Of a DNA stretch of 64,000 bases, positions 1 through 8,910 are shown piece after piece. Made by a program: the position numbers and the translations under genes. The notes beneath the pieces were generated by a model, which worked only from the letters and a program-made list of their open reading frames with translations, was not told the origin of the DNA and searched no databases. The stretch's first letter is position 1. The number at the start of each line of letters is the position of its first letter. This DNA comes from CBDCWT01 sp965223305 (GTDB lineage: Bacteria > Planctomycetota > Planctomycetia > Pirellulales > Pirellulaceae): positions 62,001-126,000 of the forward strand of contig CBDCWT010000061.1 of assembly GCA_965223305.1 (NCBI GenBank), read 5' to 3'.

Positions 1-337
1 TGGACGAGGTGGTTTTGGCAACCAGGGGTTTCAGCAGCAAGGCGGGGAGGCACAGCTACGTATTCCCATGCGACTCGGTTTCACCCCCTCGGCGATTCCC
101 GCCGCCACGGTCAGTACTGGTTTCCAGGCCCGACTTGCCCGACTCCCGGGTGTGAATAGGGTGGCCCCTGGGGTGGCTGTGAAGCTGGTGGGACGGACGG
201 CGGTACTGGAAGGGGTTGTATCCAGCCAGCATCAGAAGGCCTTGATCGCCACTTTGGCGCTCTTGGAGCCGGGTATCTCGGACGTTCAAAATGACTTGCA
301 GGTGTCGGCCGCTCCCAACCCGTTGCCGGCGCCTTAG
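1..337 (+). CDS. BON-domain-like protein, C-terminal part (5' end outside window)
   Basis: An open frame runs from the left edge (first full codon at base 2) to TAG at 335-337, so the start lies outside the window. The visible part begins Gly/Gln-rich (GRGGFGNQGFQQQGG). It then shows a compact alpha/beta segment with the pattern VAVKLVGRTAVLEGVVSS followed by a helix and SDVQNDLQV, as expected for a BON domain, a small putative phospholipid- or OsmY-like binding fold. BON domains usually sit in periplasmic or envelope proteins; that location is inference here. Its last 227 bp overlap, tail to tail, the lipoprotein gene on the other strand. Confidence 0.6.
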   Translation, partial: GRGGFGNQGFQQQGGEAQLRIPMRLGFTPSAIPAATVSTGFQARLARLPGVNRVAPGVAVKLVGRTAVLEGVVSSQHQKALIATLALLEPGISDVQNDLQVSAAPNPLPAP

Positions 338-1115
338 TCGCCGTTGGTGGGCTGCTTGCAAGTGCCGCGGCGGCAGCAGCAACATCTGCCGCTGAGCGCG
401 GGGTTACCAACACCCGCGAGTCCCCCGCAGCTTGGATTCGATGCCGCAAGGATGGGGTTAGGTCGAACGTGGTCGTCCTCATCTGAAGTGGACGGCGCTC
501 GCGGATCGACGGTCGTTGGCTGGGCGAAGTTTGGTCGTAGACCACCGGTTGTACCTGCTCGGGGGCGCTCTCCGGTGGTGAAGATGGCTTGACGCGTCCC
601 GGCAGCACAGCAAGTGCTTGCTTGCCCATCACAATCTTCCCCGATGTCGCCGTGAAGACGGGAACTAGGCTGAGACTGGTTTGATCACCTCCCACTCGGT
701 CCCACGGCAGCCACACACTGTAGGAGACTCCGAGCTCGGTGCTGCCGACGTGTTGAGTGAGCTGCTCGGGAGTGAACACGAACTTCCGGGTCGGCGTCTG
801 GCTATTGCCTGCCTCTCCGTCGTCATACGCGTAAACGACGAGTTGACCTTCGACCGGAATCGTGTCCCCCCGTAGATCGTAAAAGAAAAACCGCCCCCCG
901 AGTCCCCTCACAGGCGGGTGGCCTGGTTGAGTCAGAACGTCGGGAGACCACAAACTCGCCATCCGAGTCGGTTCTTCAAACTCGCTCTCCTGGACCTTGT
1001 TCTCGGATTTCCAGGGCAACCGATCTATCCAACTGGGCTTGAGCGACTGGCAACCTGTCACGAGCAGAGCGGACAAGCTGCCGGTCACCACGAGCGCCAC
1101 GCAGCGGGTCGACAT
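111..1115 (-). CDS. Proline-rich lipoprotein at the end of the T2SS locus
   Basis: 334 aa. The N-terminus has a signal peptide ending in the lipobox LVTGC (Cys22), so membrane-anchored export is likely. A beta-rich region follows at about residues 50-170 (PVRGLGGRFFFYDLRGD, then GVSYSVWLPWDRVGG). The C-terminal half is low-complexity: Ala-rich, then Pro/Gly/Gln-rich (LPVPPSVPPASQPPQGPP). I do not recognise the family. It lies 24 bp downstream of the secretin gene on the same strand, so it is probably cotranscribed. A pilotin- or secretin-associated role is a guess from context only. The last ~75 codons are antisense to the BON gene, so the natural C-terminus is uncertain. Confidence 0.65.
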   Translation of the reverse strand: MSTRCVALVVTGSLSALLVTGCQSLKPSWIDRLPWKSENKVQESEFEEPTRMASLWSPDVLTQPGHPPVRGLGGRFFFYDLRGDTIPVEGQLVVYAYDDGEAGNSQTPTRKFVFTPEQLTQHVGSTELGVSYSVWLPWDRVGGDQTSLSLVPVFTATSGKIVMGKQALAVLPGRVKPSSPPESAPEQVQPVVYDQTSPSQRPSIRERRPLQMRTTTFDLTPSLRHRIQAAGDSRVLVTPRSAADVAAAAAALASSPPTATKAPATGWERPTPASHFERPRYPAPRAPKWRSRPSDAGWIQPLPVPPSVPPASQPPQGPPYSHPGVGQVGPGNQY

Positions 1116-1139
1116 GTTCTGGTCTCCTACTCGGCGAGC

Positions 1140-4100
1140 TTACGGTTGAGTGTCGGGAAGCCGTCTTACTTCACCCTCGTCCACCACGAGCCGCCGTAGC
1201 CGCGCCGCCCCTTTTGCCTCGGGGGATCCGGCGGGTGGAGGTCCATAGGTGACCGTCGTTTCGTAGATTGGGTTGGCCCACTGTGGCGGTGCCGGCGGCG
1301 GACCACCCGCTTGATTCGGCAATGGCCGTTGCCAACCACTGCGCACAACCCCGTTTTCGTCGTACCGTGGTTCCCCGCTGTCCGAGAAGTCCACAACCGG
1401 GGGTGGATACTCTTCGATCGGCACCGGAGCTGTTTCGATTCCAATCGGGTTCGTGTGTGGATAGATAACCGGCAAGTTGTCGCAGCAGAACAGTGGGTTG
1501 TTGCCTTGCAGCCCCACGTCGCCATGCAAGTTGACGATATCCGCCAAACACCAACTCATCCTCTCCGACTCCATCGCCTTGACCCATTCGTAGTCTTCAT
1601 CGGACTCGATGATATGCGGCGTCATGATAATCAGCAGTTCGGTACGGCGGTCTAAGCTGTCCTCGAACTCGAACAATCTTCCCACGACCGGCAAGTCGGC
1701 CAACCAAGGAACGCGTCGGAGAGTGAGCATCTTGTCCGAGGTGATCAGGCCAGCCATGATCACGGTCTGACCGCTCTTGGCGCTGATCACGGATTCCGCC
1801 GTGGTGAGATCGATGGGTGGCGACCGAATGGGCTGGCCGTTTTGGTCAAAAGCTACGACCGTCCCTTCCGCGTCCGAACCGAGGCGCGACCGCTCGGCGG
1901 CGATCGACATCACTACGACCCCGTCGTCATTGATCAAGGGGAGAAGTGTCAGCAGGAGCCCGGTCTGAACGTCCTCAATCTGGTTTTGGACGATCCCTTG
2001 CGTGATCGCAGAGCCCGTAATGCGGGCCACATTCTGACCTAGTTGCACGAAGGCTGGCTGATTGTTCAGTGCCATGATTTGAGGCCGGGCCAGAACTTGA
2101 GCTTGGCCCTGCTCTTGCAGCGCGCGAACGAGAATATTGACCGACTCGCTGGCTGCCGAAAGCACCAAGCCGCCGTTGGATCTGCCGACTCCGAAGTTGG
2201 TGAGGCCCTGTGAAGCCACCACACTACGCCCAATCGAATTAACGTTGGGCAACGGCTGAGTGATGTTGTTGAAGTTAAAGCCCGGTGTCGACATCGCGTT
2301 GGGCGGGATGGCGCCCATCGAGTCGAGCACGATACCCCGATCGAAGAGCAGCGAATCCTGCAGCCCCAACTCGATACCAAACTCGAACTCGTCGCTGAGC
2401 TCGATCTCCGCAATGATCACTTGGACCATGACCATCTTCGCTCGGTAGTCGAGGTCCTTGATGACTTTCAAGATCTCGTCGAAGTAGCGTGGTGTCGCAC
2501 TCACGATCAAGCTGTTCGTGATCTCTTCGGGGACGACGATCACTTCCCGCTCAATCTGTTCAAATGGGCTGATGGCCTGATTAAACAGCAACTGCTGCTG
2601 GATCAATGTGCGTTGGCTGGTCAAGAAGTTGGTGATCGAGTTGGCGACGCTGGCGGCGATGGCATTCTTCAGCCGCACGACCTTGAGCCGGCGGGTGGCG
2701 ACATCGCCTTCGTCCAGCCGGGCTAGGATGGCCTCGATGACCAACAAGTCGGCATCCGAAGCTGAAGCAATGATGCTGTTGGTGCGGATATCGACAGCGA
2801 ACCGCAGTGGAACCAGTGACGTCTCGCCACCGGCTGTTCCGGCTTGAAGCTGCTGTGCGCCGAACCCGCCAAACCCTCCCAGCGCGAACTGGGCGTTTCC
2901 TTGACCGACCGTGACCTGTTGTCCGAACAGTTGCTGGAGCATCCCCGCCAGACTGGTCGCGTCACCGTTCAGGACCGTAAAGACCTTGATCTTGGCCTCG
3001 GCGTTGGGAAGTTGATCCAACTGGCCGATCAAAGCCTCAAACAGCTTCATGCTGTCGGCTGGGGCCCGGACCACCAGCGCATTGATATTCGGGTCGGCCG
3101 TGACTTGTGCGTCCGACAGAATCCCGCTACGGAGGAGCTCACCGCCTTCCTGGTCGATAAACTGCAGCGTCGCCGACGGCAGGGTGGACTGTATCTGGCC
3201 GGCCGCCTGGCCAACCTCGCTAGGTCCAGTGATGGCCGTCTGGATCACCTCGGCCAAGTCTTCAGCGAGCGCGTTCCTCAAGCGAAAGACACGCACCTCC
3301 GCGAGATTGTCCGTCTTATTGATATCGATGCTGTCAATCAGCCGTTTGACCTCCGCCAGATCACGTGGGCTGGCTTGCACGATCAGCGAGTTGCTGCGGT
3401 AGTCGGCCAGCACCCGGACCTGAATTCCCGTGCCTACTCGAGGTTCAGCCTCCGGACCGGGTCGACTCACAAAGAAGTCGCGAATGGTCTGCTGGGCGTC
3501 GACCGCGGCGACATGCTTCAGCCGGAACACCTGAAATTGGCTGGCGGGTGGCGCCGGCTTATCCAGCTCATCGACCAGCTTCCTGACGGCCGCGACGCTC
3601 TCCTCCCGTCCGATCAAAAGTAAAGCGTTGGGATCCACCAGAGCACGGATCGCGACCGGACCCTGCCTCGAAGATAAGATCTCATCGTAGATCTCCTCGA
3701 TGAGGGTCGCTAAGACGCCCCCATCGACGTGCTTTAAGTGATAGACCTCGACGATCGGCTGCGTCTCGATACTGAACTTCTCGATGTCTTCGATGATCCG
3801 CTGCACCCGTGCGACGTCTTCCGGTCGGCCACGCAGAATGATCACATCCAGTCCCTCGATGTACTCGATCTGGACCGAACCGATTAACCCACCGAGGTCT
3901 GCGGGAATGGCTGCCGTTGCGGCGGGGGCAGGCTGCGCGGCAGCATCTCCTGGTTGGCTCGTATCTTGGAAAATCCTGGAGACCAACCTGCCGCCCCAGG
4001 CGGGCGGGGCGCTGACCGTGGTTGCGGTCCCATCGTCTCCGCTGCTGCGGAGTGATGCCATGGCTAGCCGGACCCGGTTCGGGTCGGCCTTGCGGATCGG

Positions 4101-4982
4101 CACTACTTGCGTCGCGCTGCGGTCTCCTGCCGCGGAGGGTTGATCCAGCGCTTCGACCGCACGCCGCCAACTTCGCGCGAGGGGCGCCGGACCAAAGAAA
4201 GTGATCTGGTTCCTCGAGCGGTTGACTTGCAGCACCGGTTGAGGTCCTGCTGCCGTTTGTTGGGAGAAAGTCGCCAGCGCGCCGTTCGAGTCCGTGGAAA
4301 ATGTAAGTCTGTTGCTCGCAATCTGTTTAAGGCGCTGTTCGAGATCCTGCCAGCTGATGTGTTGCAATTGGTGGTTGGTCGCAGGTGCGGCAGAGTTGCG
4401 GTTGTTCGGGGGAGACGCCTGGTTCTCCGGCGACTGGCTCATGGCGATGAGCTTCCCCGCTGACTGCAGCAAGCGAGTCACTCGCTGTTGCACCGCGGCC
4501 TCGGCGACGATGACGAGCTGATTGGTACGCGGATCAGTGGCCACGCGCACACCACTGCTGCGCGGATACTCGTTCCGTAGTTCCGTGGCGATCTGCTCCA
4601 GCTCGCCGGCCGGGACGCGATATCCACGCACCACGCGCTCGGGCGTAGCGCCAGCCGGCGCCGGATTAGCGTGGGGACGATCAATCGTCTGGAGGATCTG
4701 TGCGGCAAGTTGCTGTGTGGCCGGGGGACCTTGCACCAGTACACGACCCTGCGCCCGATCAACAAGCACCTCTGAAGTGTTGCCCGCTTCAGCCAACAAC
4801 GAGCGAACCCGCGTCGCGGCATCGTCGACGCTGATGTTGATCACCGGATAGGGTCTAAAGCCGGGCGGCGCAACAGTCTGAGCCGTGGCAAGCAGAGATC
4901 CGATCAGCAGGAGTGCTAATGAACCCCCACAGCTTGACCATCGCAACGAATGACGATTCGACGACGCGACCAATCTCATCAT
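1140..4982 (-). CDS. gspD: T2SS outer-membrane secretin GspD, oversized
   Basis: The frame is open from 5033 (1297 aa). I prefer the ATGATG at 4982, which puts a normal signal peptide (MMRLVASSN... LLIGSLLATAQ) at the N-terminus. The numbers below use the long form. N0/N-type secretin repeats occur at about 60-120, 130-195, 220-297, 305-420, 425-490, 497-570, 575-675, 683-775 and 783-862. The secretin barrel domain follows at about 865-1140, with VQVIIAEIELSDEFEFG, the VLARPQIMALNN segment, SGQTVIMAGLI, VPWLADLPVVGRLF and ELLIIMTPHII. A Pro-rich tail of ~150 aa closes it. Typical GspD is ~650 aa with four N domains, so this one has roughly twice the periplasmic length. It forms the outer-membrane channel of the secreton encoded upstream. 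Confidence 0.93.
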   Translation of the reverse strand: MMRLVASSNRHSLRWSSCGGSLALLLIGSLLATAQTVAPPGFRPYPVINISVDDAATRVRSLLAEAGNTSEVLVDRAQGRVLVQGPPATQQLAAQILQTIDRPHANPAPAGATPERVVRGYRVPAGELEQIATELRNEYPRSSGVRVATDPRTNQLVIVAEAAVQQRVTRLLQSAGKLIAMSQSPENQASPPNNRNSAAPATNHQLQHISWQDLEQRLKQIASNRLTFSTDSNGALATFSQQTAAGPQPVLQVNRSRNQITFFGPAPLARSWRRAVEALDQPSAAGDRSATQVVPIRKADPNRVRLAMASLRSSGDDGTATTVSAPPAWGGRLVSRIFQDTSQPGDAAAQPAPAATAAIPADLGGLIGSVQIEYIEGLDVIILRGRPEDVARVQRIIEDIEKFSIETQPIVEVYHLKHVDGGVLATLIEEIYDEILSSRQGPVAIRALVDPNALLLIGREESVAAVRKLVDELDKPAPPASQFQVFRLKHVAAVDAQQTIRDFFVSRPGPEAEPRVGTGIQVRVLADYRSNSLIVQASPRDLAEVKRLIDSIDINKTDNLAEVRVFRLRNALAEDLAEVIQTAITGPSEVGQAAGQIQSTLPSATLQFIDQEGGELLRSGILSDAQVTADPNINALVVRAPADSMKLFEALIGQLDQLPNAEAKIKVFTVLNGDATSLAGMLQQLFGQQVTVGQGNAQFALGGFGGFGAQQLQAGTAGGETSLVPLRFAVDIRTNSIIASASDADLLVIEAILARLDEGDVATRRLKVVRLKNAIAASVANSITNFLTSQRTLIQQQLLFNQAISPFEQIEREVIVVPEEITNSLIVSATPRYFDEILKVIKDLDYRAKMVMVQVIIAEIELSDEFEFGIELGLQDSLLFDRGIVLDSMGAIPPNAMSTPGFNFNNITQPLPNVNSIGRSVVASQGLTNFGVGRSNGGLVLSAASESVNILVRALQEQGQAQVLARPQIMALNNQPAFVQLGQNVARITGSAITQGIVQNQIEDVQTGLLLTLLPLINDDGVVVMSIAAERSRLGSDAEGTVVAFDQNGQPIRSPPIDLTTAESVISAKSGQTVIMAGLITSDKMLTLRRVPWLADLPVVGRLFEFEDSLDRRTELLIIMTPHIIESDEDYEWVKAMESERMSWCLADIVNLHGDVGLQGNNPLFCCDNLPVIYPHTNPIGIETAPVPIEEYPPPVVDFSDSGEPRYDENGVVRSGWQRPLPNQAGGPPPAPPQWANPIYETTVTYGPPPAGSPEAKGAARLRRLVVDEGEVRRLPDTQP

Positions 4983-5249
4983 GAGTTTCAATTCCAAACG
5001 AAGTCGTTCCTCGAAAACACTCGCGCTATCCAAGCCGCAGTACCTATGCGGTCGCGAAAGTCGGTGTATTAAGGGACATCGGCACGACCGGCAGCTTCAG
5101 TAGAGTGAATGTAACCGCAAAAACCGTCGTCTTTCGAATCGTCGTAACTTCTTTCCAGAGCCGGTCATAGAGCAGTGCCCCGGTGTCTCGCGTGAGGCAA
5201 GCGTGGGTTATCACAAGTGCTTTGGTGCAATAGGAACGGGAGGGCGAGG

Positions 5250-5454
5250 CTGGGATGGTGAAACGTTCTTCACAACATGTGGTAGTCGCCGAGCGAACTT
5301 GTCCCAACATCTTCGATGCTATCGGGCGCAGTATAGGAGTTTGCCTCGAATTGCATTGGTTTTGTGACAACTAGCATGCATTGCTCCCACCAAATGTTGC
5401 GATAGCAATTGCTTTTTGACACTGCCTGTTGTGGTCCAAAGTTTTCGTCACCCC
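5250..5454 (-). mobile_element. 205-bp non-autonomous insertion, copy 1
   Basis: This 205-bp block is the reverse complement of 25446-25650 with one mismatch seen. It is bracketed by direct 9-bp copies AGGGCGAGG at 5241-5249 and 5455-5463. It sits inside a dispersed GC-rich palindrome (GAGGCTCCTGCCGAGCC type), and joining the two copies restores the normal palindrome half. It has no credible coding capacity; the short open frames across it are not gene-like. The ends (CTGGGATGGTGAA and GGGGTGACGAAAA) are only weakly similar in inverted orientation. The element family is not recognised. Confidence 0.7.
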
Positions 5455-5463
5455 AGGGCGAGG

Positions 5464-6121
5464 CTCCTGCCGAGCCGAAGGGCGACAAAACGGCTCCGCA
5501 GGAGCGTCGCCCTCCCGGACTGAGAGCGTCGCCTCCTAGAGCGGTAGGCCGGAACAAGCGGCGCCAACAGCCATCCCTGTGCCTACGACTTCTCCACGCC
5601 GCGCTGTTCCGGCAACACCGGTTTGATGCGTCGCCGGAACAGCGCGGCGCTCACGGAGCGTGAAGCCAGAGCTCTCCCGCCGCTTGTTCCGGCCTTCTAC
5701 TTTCGCACGAACGGTTTTGGGATGAACCGTGGGCTAACGCCCAGCGGCTGATTTGGAGCGTAGCCGAACTCGCCAGAGTTTGGCGGATTGCATGATGCCG
5801 CAAAAGCTGCACGATCTCCTCGCGGGAGGGTCGGACGCGTAGCGTCCGGGGAGGGATGCCCGCGAGTGATCGAGCCGAGGCGCGCCCCCCTCTCCGGCCC
5901 TTCGGGCCGACTCTCCCCGAGGGGAGAGTAAGAAAAAAGACCAGTGCCCGCGCGATGTTCTGTCGTGCAACGCAAACGGGAGGGCGAGGCTCCTGCCGAG
6001 CTGAAGGGCGACGAAACGGCTCCGCAGGAGCGTCGCCCTCCCGGATCGAGAGCGTTGCCCTCCCGGATGAAGCGGGCGCCGGACGGAGAACAGCGCGTCG
6101 CCCCTAGCCCGCGGGGCGGTC
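5464..6121. repeat. Cluster of dispersed palindromic repeats between gspM and gspD
   Basis: No gene was found between the 3' end of the PilO-like gene and the secretin start. The stretch is a mosaic of intergenic repeats that recur elsewhere in the window. These are: the GAGGCTCCTGCCGAGC palindrome (5456-5518 and 5978-6045); a TAGGCCGGAACAAGCGGCGC / CCGCTTGTTCCGGCC unit (about 5547-5697); an ACCGTGGGCTAACGCCCAGC unit with CGAACTCGCCAGAGTTTGG (5718-5785); and a gene-end type hairpin with CTCTCCCCGAGGGGAGAG (about 5885-5930). The clustered hairpins could attenuate transcription between the two halves of the locus. That is inference. Confidence 0.7.
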
Positions 6122-7309
6122 CTACATCTCGACGAGGTTCTTGCCGAGATGGATGATGAGCTCGCCGGTTTCCGTCTTGATCTTGGCTCTCGGCGGGTCG
6201 ATCTCCGCGATTGTGCCTTTGACGGTGCCGACTTCGATTTCGTCCCCCTGGCGTAGTTTGAGAACCCGTCCTTCGGTGTGCACGGTGACCCATAGCAATT
6301 GGTCGCTGCCGGCAGTGATCCCAGTGACTTGGGCCATCGTCGCCGCATCGAACTCCTGCTTGGCCGCTTGAGGCGGCGGGTCCTGTACCACGATCTGGAT
6401 CGTCGCCTCGACTGATAGTGCCGGCAGTCCACTGTCGGTGGCTCGTACCAGCGCCTGATACTCACCATTCTCGCTCGGTGTCCAGCGGAACAATCCCGAC
6501 TTGGGATCGATTGTGGCTCCTTCCAAGGCATCGCCAACCAAGTCATACGACACCGTGTTGTCCTTGTCTGGGTCACTCGCCACTACTTTGAACTGCAGTG
6601 GCTTGTTGGGGTTGCCCGTCTGTTTGCTCAGCGCGGCGATTTTCGGAGGCTTGTTCGCGGGCGAGAAGAGGTTGCGATGGGCGATTTTCTGGACGTATTC
6701 TTCGATGTCCTCCCGCGCGAGCTTGGCGGCCGGTGTTTCGTTGAGCTGTTGACGGGCAGGTGCGTTTTCTAAGGAGAGTGCTTGCACAGCGATCGTCAGG
6801 TTGAGCTTGTTTGAGCTGAGTGGTTGCATGTCCAGACGACGGATGCGATGCAAGTAGTCCGCGCGATAGAACTCATAGAGGAACTCGACAAGCTGGTTCA
6901 GCCCGCCTTTGCCGTTGACCATGAAGGAATGCTCGTAGTACAGGTCTTCCGCTTGGCCGGCGGAGGACTGCAGGGCGCTGCGAACCGGACGTCCCGCCCG
7001 GGGGTCCACACTGACCTGCTCCAACTTCACTTGGTCGTGTGCAAGCTGAAGCAACCACGTTTGATAAGTCGAGCGGGCCAGATCCCGGTTCGAGGGCAAC
7101 GACTTGACCATCTCCGCTTCCATTTCACGTCGGGCCCGCTTGCCGAACATCACAGTTCGCTCCTGGCGGCGGATCTTAGATTGGAGCTCAATCAGCTGCC
7201 TGTCGCGGCTAGTGTAGGCCGTGGTCAGTTTGTTCAGCCCGTAGACGATCCCTACAACCGCGACCAAGCCGCCCACTGCGATCGCCAGAACCTTTTCACG
7301 TTTTGTCAT
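6122..7309 (-). CDS. PilO/GspM-like inner-membrane protein fused to cadherin-like and GspC-like domains
   Basis: 395 aa. One N-terminal membrane segment (about residues 8-26) is followed by a coiled coil (35-70) and a PilO/GspM-like periplasmic alpha/beta region (75-185). The motif AHRNLFSP (about 210-217) resembles the start of the GspC/PilP homology region. A cadherin/He_PIG-like Ig fold follows (about 220-308; VASDPDKDNTVSYDL, GLFRWTPSENGEYQA). A small beta domain ends the protein (about 330-392; LLWVTVHTEGRVLKLRQGDE). The protein would therefore supply GspM and part of GspC, for which no separate gene is seen. It is encoded 66 bp downstream of the GspL-like gene. The assembly role is inferred from family and position. 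Confidence 0.78.
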   Translation of the reverse strand: MTKREKVLAIAVGGLVAVVGIVYGLNKLTTAYTSRDRQLIELQSKIRRQERTVMFGKRARREMEAEMVKSLPSNRDLARSTYQTWLLQLAHDQVKLEQVSVDPRAGRPVRSALQSSAGQAEDLYYEHSFMVNGKGGLNQLVEFLYEFYRADYLHRIRRLDMQPLSSNKLNLTIAVQALSLENAPARQQLNETPAAKLAREDIEEYVQKIAHRNLFSPANKPPKIAALSKQTGNPNKPLQFKVVASDPDKDNTVSYDLVGDALEGATIDPKSGLFRWTPSENGEYQALVRATDSGLPALSVEATIQIVVQDPPPQAAKQEFDAATMAQVTGITAGSDQLLWVTVHTEGRVLKLRQGDEIEVGTVKGTIAEIDPPRAKIKTETGELIIHLGKNLVEM

Positions 7310-7375
7310 GTCCCGGTCTCTTTCTTATGCAGTTGTCTGCAGATTTGCCGCGGGTCAAGCCGCTCGAACAACCTG

Positions 7376-8887
7376 TTATTCGCCTTCTTCGTTGGTACTT
7401 TCGTCCGCTGCGTCCGCTGGAACCAGTTCGCTATGGGGTTTGAGGACGACCATTTTCTTGAAGGCCCATTGATAGTCCGTTCGCCTTAGGTCTCTGCCGC
7501 TACTGGCGCTCACCACTTGTCGTCCCTCGGATCGCAAAGCGTCGTCGATGCGGCCGATGGCGCTCGTCTCGTCCGTAAAACCGCTGATGTCGATCTGACC
7601 TCCCTGTGGAGTTCGCGTGCCAACACTCAGCCTCGAAACGAGCAAATCCTCGGCCTGCGGCAGCGTGTCACATAGCTTGTAGAGTTCGTCGAGCCAGACG
7701 TAGTCGCTGTCTCGAAAAGCTTTGATTCGATCGAAGTCGGCGATCTGACCGTTGGCCTGTTCCACCTCCTTAACCAGCTCAGCGGATCTTCGGGTCAGGG
7801 CGGCGATCTTCTCCTTCTTTGCCGAGAACTGCAGCCAAACCAACACTACAGCCGCCACGCAGAGGGTTGCCGCTGCCGTGCCGATCAGCGCATGAAGCCG
7901 ACCTCGACTCGGCGGTTCCGGCTTCTTGCGCGGATGTAGGAAATCGAGAGCGTGGGCGGAGCCAGCTGCTTCATCCTGGAGCATTCCAATCAGCGGCGTA
8001 AAGCGTCCCGCGTGTTCCGGCCGCTGCAAATCCTTGCGCTTCTGCACCTGCTCGAAGGGGTCGAACATCTCGACGTCGTACGGCAACTCGCTCTGCAGGT
8101 GCGCCCTGAGTGTTTCCTGATCGCTGCCGTCGCCGCAGACGACAATCTGCTCGACGCGCCTGCCGCCCATCTGGTTCTGCGCGGCGGCGATCGTCCGCCT
8201 GATCTGACCGATGAGCGACTTGCTCTGGACGGTGCCAACTGAGTCGTCGCCGCTAGCCGTTCTGTCACCTGCTGGCAAGCGGACCGTGCGCATCAGGACG
8301 ACCTGCTCGTCGACCAGCACTGTGAGGTCTGCTTCGTCGGTGAGGATGTCGACCATCAACCGCGGCGGTTGGCGCGTGCCGCGGTCATGCCGGCATAAGA
8401 GCGAGGCGGCTGCAAAGGGACGCAAGACGAGTCGCTTGGGTACCAACTCGCTCGCCTGGCAGGACGTACGGATCTGCTCAACCAGCTCGGGTGAAATCGC
8501 AGCCGCCAAAACGTGCACGTTGTCATCTTCGCCGCTGTGCAGCGGAACGTAGTCCAGCGGCCAATCTGCACTGATTGCGGTAAACTGCCGGAGCGCTTGG
8601 AAGCGGACCATTTCCGGCAACTCATCCGGGGGCGCCGGAGGCACGGTCATTTGACGGAGCTCGATGTTGGCGCGGCCGAGTGCCACCAGCGCTTCGGCAC
8701 GACCGACCTGATGCGCGGCCAGAGCGGCGGCAATTCGCTCGCCCACGTCGCCGTCTTCCAACTGACCGGTTGGGGTCGTCAGGTCTACCGCAAACGCTTC
8801 CTCCAGCGCGATCTCTTTGCCACGCGTTTGAGCGACCGCGACCCGCGCTTCGCGGGCGTCCCACTCAAGAGCTAGCAGTTTGGGCAT
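7376..8887 (-). CDS. gspL: GspL-like assembly protein (PilM-like domain plus PilN-like domain)
   Basis: 503 aa. Residues 1-300 have an actin-like PilM/GspL cytoplasmic fold: MPKLLALEWDAREARVAV at the start and VEQIVVCGDGSD near 245-256. A linker and a single membrane segment follow at about 331-353 (LIGTAAATLCVAAVVLVWL). Then come a coiled coil (355-385) and a PilN-like periplasmic ferredoxin-type domain to the end. In T2SS this protein couples the GspE ATPase to the pseudopilus platform. It lies between gspK (23 bp upstream) and the GspM-like gene on the same strand. Its length is slightly above the usual ~400-450 aa. Confidence 0.82.
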   Translation of the reverse strand: MPKLLALEWDAREARVAVAQTRGKEIALEEAFAVDLTTPTGQLEDGDVGERIAAALAAHQVGRAEALVALGRANIELRQMTVPPAPPDELPEMVRFQALRQFTAISADWPLDYVPLHSGEDDNVHVLAAAISPELVEQIRTSCQASELVPKRLVLRPFAAASLLCRHDRGTRQPPRLMVDILTDEADLTVLVDEQVVLMRTVRLPAGDRTASGDDSVGTVQSKSLIGQIRRTIAAAQNQMGGRRVEQIVVCGDGSDQETLRAHLQSELPYDVEMFDPFEQVQKRKDLQRPEHAGRFTPLIGMLQDEAAGSAHALDFLHPRKKPEPPSRGRLHALIGTAAATLCVAAVVLVWLQFSAKKEKIAALTRRSAELVKEVEQANGQIADFDRIKAFRDSDYVWLDELYKLCDTLPQAEDLLVSRLSVGTRTPQGGQIDISGFTDETSAIGRIDDALRSEGRQVVSASSGRDLRRTDYQWAFKKMVVLKPHSELVPADAADESTNEEGE

Positions 8888-8910
8888 GTCTCACCCTTTC
8901 CTCGATGTTG

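Noticed and set aside
5270..5557. Open frames across the 205-bp element and its neighbours (also 25530-25877)
   Set aside because: The encoded peptides are the translation of repeat DNA. They differ in frame use between copies and end in unrelated flanks.
5697..6576. Long Arg/Ser-rich minus-strand frames overlapping the gspM 3' end
   Set aside because: They are shadow frames of the PilO-like gene and of intergenic palindromes, and show no domain-like sequence.
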